6,973 nt of DNA from an uncultured bacterium (lineage in GTDB: Bacteria > Desulfobacterota > Desulfobulbia > Desulfobulbales > Desulfobulbaceae): the NCBI GenBank assembly GCA_903896915.1, contig CAITZN010000007.1:1-6973 (forward strand). Direction: 5' to 3'. Positions 5,495-6,973 of this stretch are shown one piece after another. The position numbers and the translations under genes are program-made. How positions within the stretch are numbered: position 1 is the first letter of the stretch; the number at the start of each line of letters is the position of its first letter. A model generated the notes under the pieces. That model made no database searches. It was not told the DNA's origin and was given only the letters and a program-made list of their open reading frames with translations.

Positions 5495-6973
5495 ATGCGT
5501 ATCCTGATTCTCGAAGATTCCAAACCCACCCAGCACCTTCTGCAAAGCCGCCTCGAAAAAGCCGGCATCACGGTCGACACCGCCGATAACGGCCATCAGG
5601 GCTTCCAGTTGGCGACTTCGAACGCCTATGACATTATCCTCAGCGACATCGAGATGCCGCATTGGGATGGGTTCAAATTTATCGAGGCAATCCAGGTGGT
5701 CAATCCGAATTTGCCCATCATCATCACCACTTCCTCCCATGATGACCGGATGATCTTGGATCGATTGGAACAGTACTCCAACGTCATCGGGGTGCTTGCC
5801 AAACCTTTCGATTTTGATCTCCTGTTCAAACAGCTGGCCAGTATTCCCACCCTGGCCCACACGAGCGTCAACAAAAAAGCAAAAATCGTCTGTACCATCG
5901 GCCCGGCCAGCAACAGCCCGGAGATGCTCGGCAAGATGATTCTCGCTGGCATGGATGTGGCTCGTCTCAATTTCTCACATGGCAGTTATGAGGCACACGA
6001 AGCAACCTTGCTGGCCATCCGGGAGGCGGAAAAGAGCTGGGAGAAACCCATTGCTGTGCTCCAGGATCTCTGCGGCCCTAAGATCCGTACCGGGCTGATG
6101 GCTGATGGTGCCATTCGGCTCCTCGCCGGCGAGGTGCTCATTATCCAGGCCGAAGCGGTGGAGGGGAACGTGGATCGGATCTCGACCATCACCCCGGCCA
6201 TCCTTGCCGATCTGCGGGTTGGAGACCCTGTGCTACTCGATGATGGTCTGCTGGAATTACGGGTGGTCAAGGAAGGTGTAACCGAGGTCCATTGCGAGGT
6301 GATCGTCGGCGGCACCCTGAAGTCAAGTAAGGGGATCAATCTCCCTGCAACGTCCATCTCGCTGCCGAGTGTCACTGAAAAGGACTGGCGCGATCTTGAC
6401 TGGGGGCTCAACCATTCCATCGATTACGTCGCCCTTTCTTTTGTAAGAACCGCTGAGGAAATCCGAACGATCAAAGAGTATATCAAGGCCTCGGGCAAGC
6501 GCAATCTCAAGGTAGTGGCCAAAATCGAAAAACCCGAGGCAGTGCAGAATATCAAAGAAATCATTGAGGTCGCCGACGCCATCATGATCGCCCGTGGCGA
6601 CATGGGGGTGGAACTGCCGGCAGCACGGGTGCCCCGCATCCAGGAACGCATCATCCAACTCTGCTGGGAAATGAACACCCCGGTAATCACCGCAACCCAG
6701 ATGCTCGACTCCATGACCATCAATGCCCGGCCGACCAGGGCGGAGGTGACTGATGTCAGCATGGCAATCAAGGAGGGGACGGATGCGGTGATGCTCTCCC
6801 AGGAAACCGCGACCGGTGTTGATCCTGTCAATGTAGTGCGCACCATGGCCTCGATCATCTGCGAGGAAGAGCGGTATTCAGGGAGCAGTGCCGAGCATTA
6901 CAAAGAACTTATTGCGGATGCAGCGGTCAATCCCGCTCTTTCTGCGGTCGCTAACCTTAGCGCCAATGCCGCC
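5495..6973 (+). CDS. pyk: Response-regulator receiver domain fused to pyruvate kinase (3' end outside window)
   Basis: A single frame of 493 codons runs without a stop to the window edge. Residues 1 to about 118 are a CheY-like receiver: acidic pair Glu7/Asp8, phosphoacceptor Asp51 in LSDIEMP, switch Thr79, and Lys103-Pro104. After a linker of about ten residues, pyruvate kinase begins at KKAKIVCTIGPAS (127-139). Its substrate and metal residues are present: Arg157, Asn159 and Ser161 (ARLNFSHG), Asp191 and Arg198 (DLCGPKIRTG), Lys343 and Glu345 (AKIEKPEA), Asp369 (ARGDMG) and Thr401 (TATQML). The B domain spans roughly 200-285, and the C-terminal domain is cut off. The kinase makes pyruvate and ATP from phosphoenolpyruvate and ADP; I infer that Asp51 phosphorylation modulates it. 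The start is fixed by an in-frame TGA at 5483-5485 and by GAGG (5484-5487) seven bases before the ATG. No ATG, GTG or TTG with a ribosome-binding site lies near the domain junction, so a separately translated kinase is unlikely. Only the effect on activity is uncertain. Confidence 0.94.
   Translation, partial: MRILILEDSKPTQHLLQSRLEKAGITVDTADNGHQGFQLATSNAYDIILSDIEMPHWDGFKFIEAIQVVNPNLPIIITTSSHDDRMILDRLEQYSNVIGVLAKPFDFDLLFKQLASIPTLAHTSVNKKAKIVCTIGPASNSPEMLGKMILAGMDVARLNFSHGSYEAHEATLLAIREAEKSWEKPIAVLQDLCGPKIRTGLMADGAIRLLAGEVLIIQAEAVEGNVDRISTITPAILADLRVGDPVLLDDGLLELRVVKEGVTEVHCEVIVGGTLKSSKGINLPATSISLPSVTEKDWRDLDWGLNHSIDYVALSFVRTAEEIRTIKEYIKASGKRNLKVVAKIEKPEAVQNIKEIIEVADAIMIARGDMGVELPAARVPRIQERIIQLCWEMNTPVITATQMLDSMTINARPTRAEVTDVSMAIKEGTDAVMLSQETATGVDPVNVVRTMASIICEEERYSGSSAEHYKELIADAAVNPALSAVANLSANAA

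Noticed and set aside
5453..6858. Several - strand open frames under the receiver-pyruvate kinase gene
   Set aside because: The + strand frame encodes two well-defined domains throughout; the - strand frames are shadows.
1..6973. CRISPR array, tRNA or rRNA genes, insertion sequences
   Set aside because: No regularly spaced repeats, cloverleaf-like segments, transposase sequence or terminal inverted repeats were seen.

Overview
The window looks like chromosomal DNA from a Gram-negative (diderm) bacterium. It encodes an LptD outer-membrane barrel and two periplasmic lytic transglycosylases, which need a lipopolysaccharide outer membrane and a peptidoglycan layer. The style of the DHH protein and of the gene set suggests Desulfobacterota (Desulfobulbales-like), but that placement is a guess from family resemblance and no marker gene confirms it.

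Left block (1-4970, all + strand): four genes in close succession. They are the 3' part of lptD (LPS insertion into the outer membrane), a DHH/DHHA1 phosphoesterase of unknown substrate, an MltB-type (GH103) lytic transglycosylase and an MltA-type (GH102) lytic transglycosylase. Gaps are about 39, 20 and 29 bases, with no obvious internal promoter, so they probably form one envelope-biogenesis operon. Shine-Dalgarno signals are weak at the ATG/GTG starts of its downstream genes. The mltA start is uncertain: a CTG start overlapping the mltB stop has the better ribosome-binding site.

Middle (4971-5494): a short convergent junction, then on the - strand a small MTH1187/DUF77-family thiamine-binding-type protein. 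A 175-base divergent intergenic region follows. It holds two small hairpins in the DUF77 leader and a pyrimidine-rich stretch with a possible sigma-70 promoter for the rightward gene. No stretch over 300 bases lacks a gene.

Right block (5495-6973, + strand, runs off the window): the most notable item. One uninterrupted reading frame encodes a complete two-component receiver domain (phosphoacceptor Asp51, acidic pair Glu7/Asp8, Thr79, Lys103) joined by a linker of about ten residues to a pyruvate kinase with its catalytic residues intact. The join has no frameshift or stop, and there is no convincing separate start for the kinase part. This predicts a glycolytic enzyme that is itself the output domain of a phosphorelay, which I do not recognise as a characterised architecture. 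No histidine kinase is present in the window.
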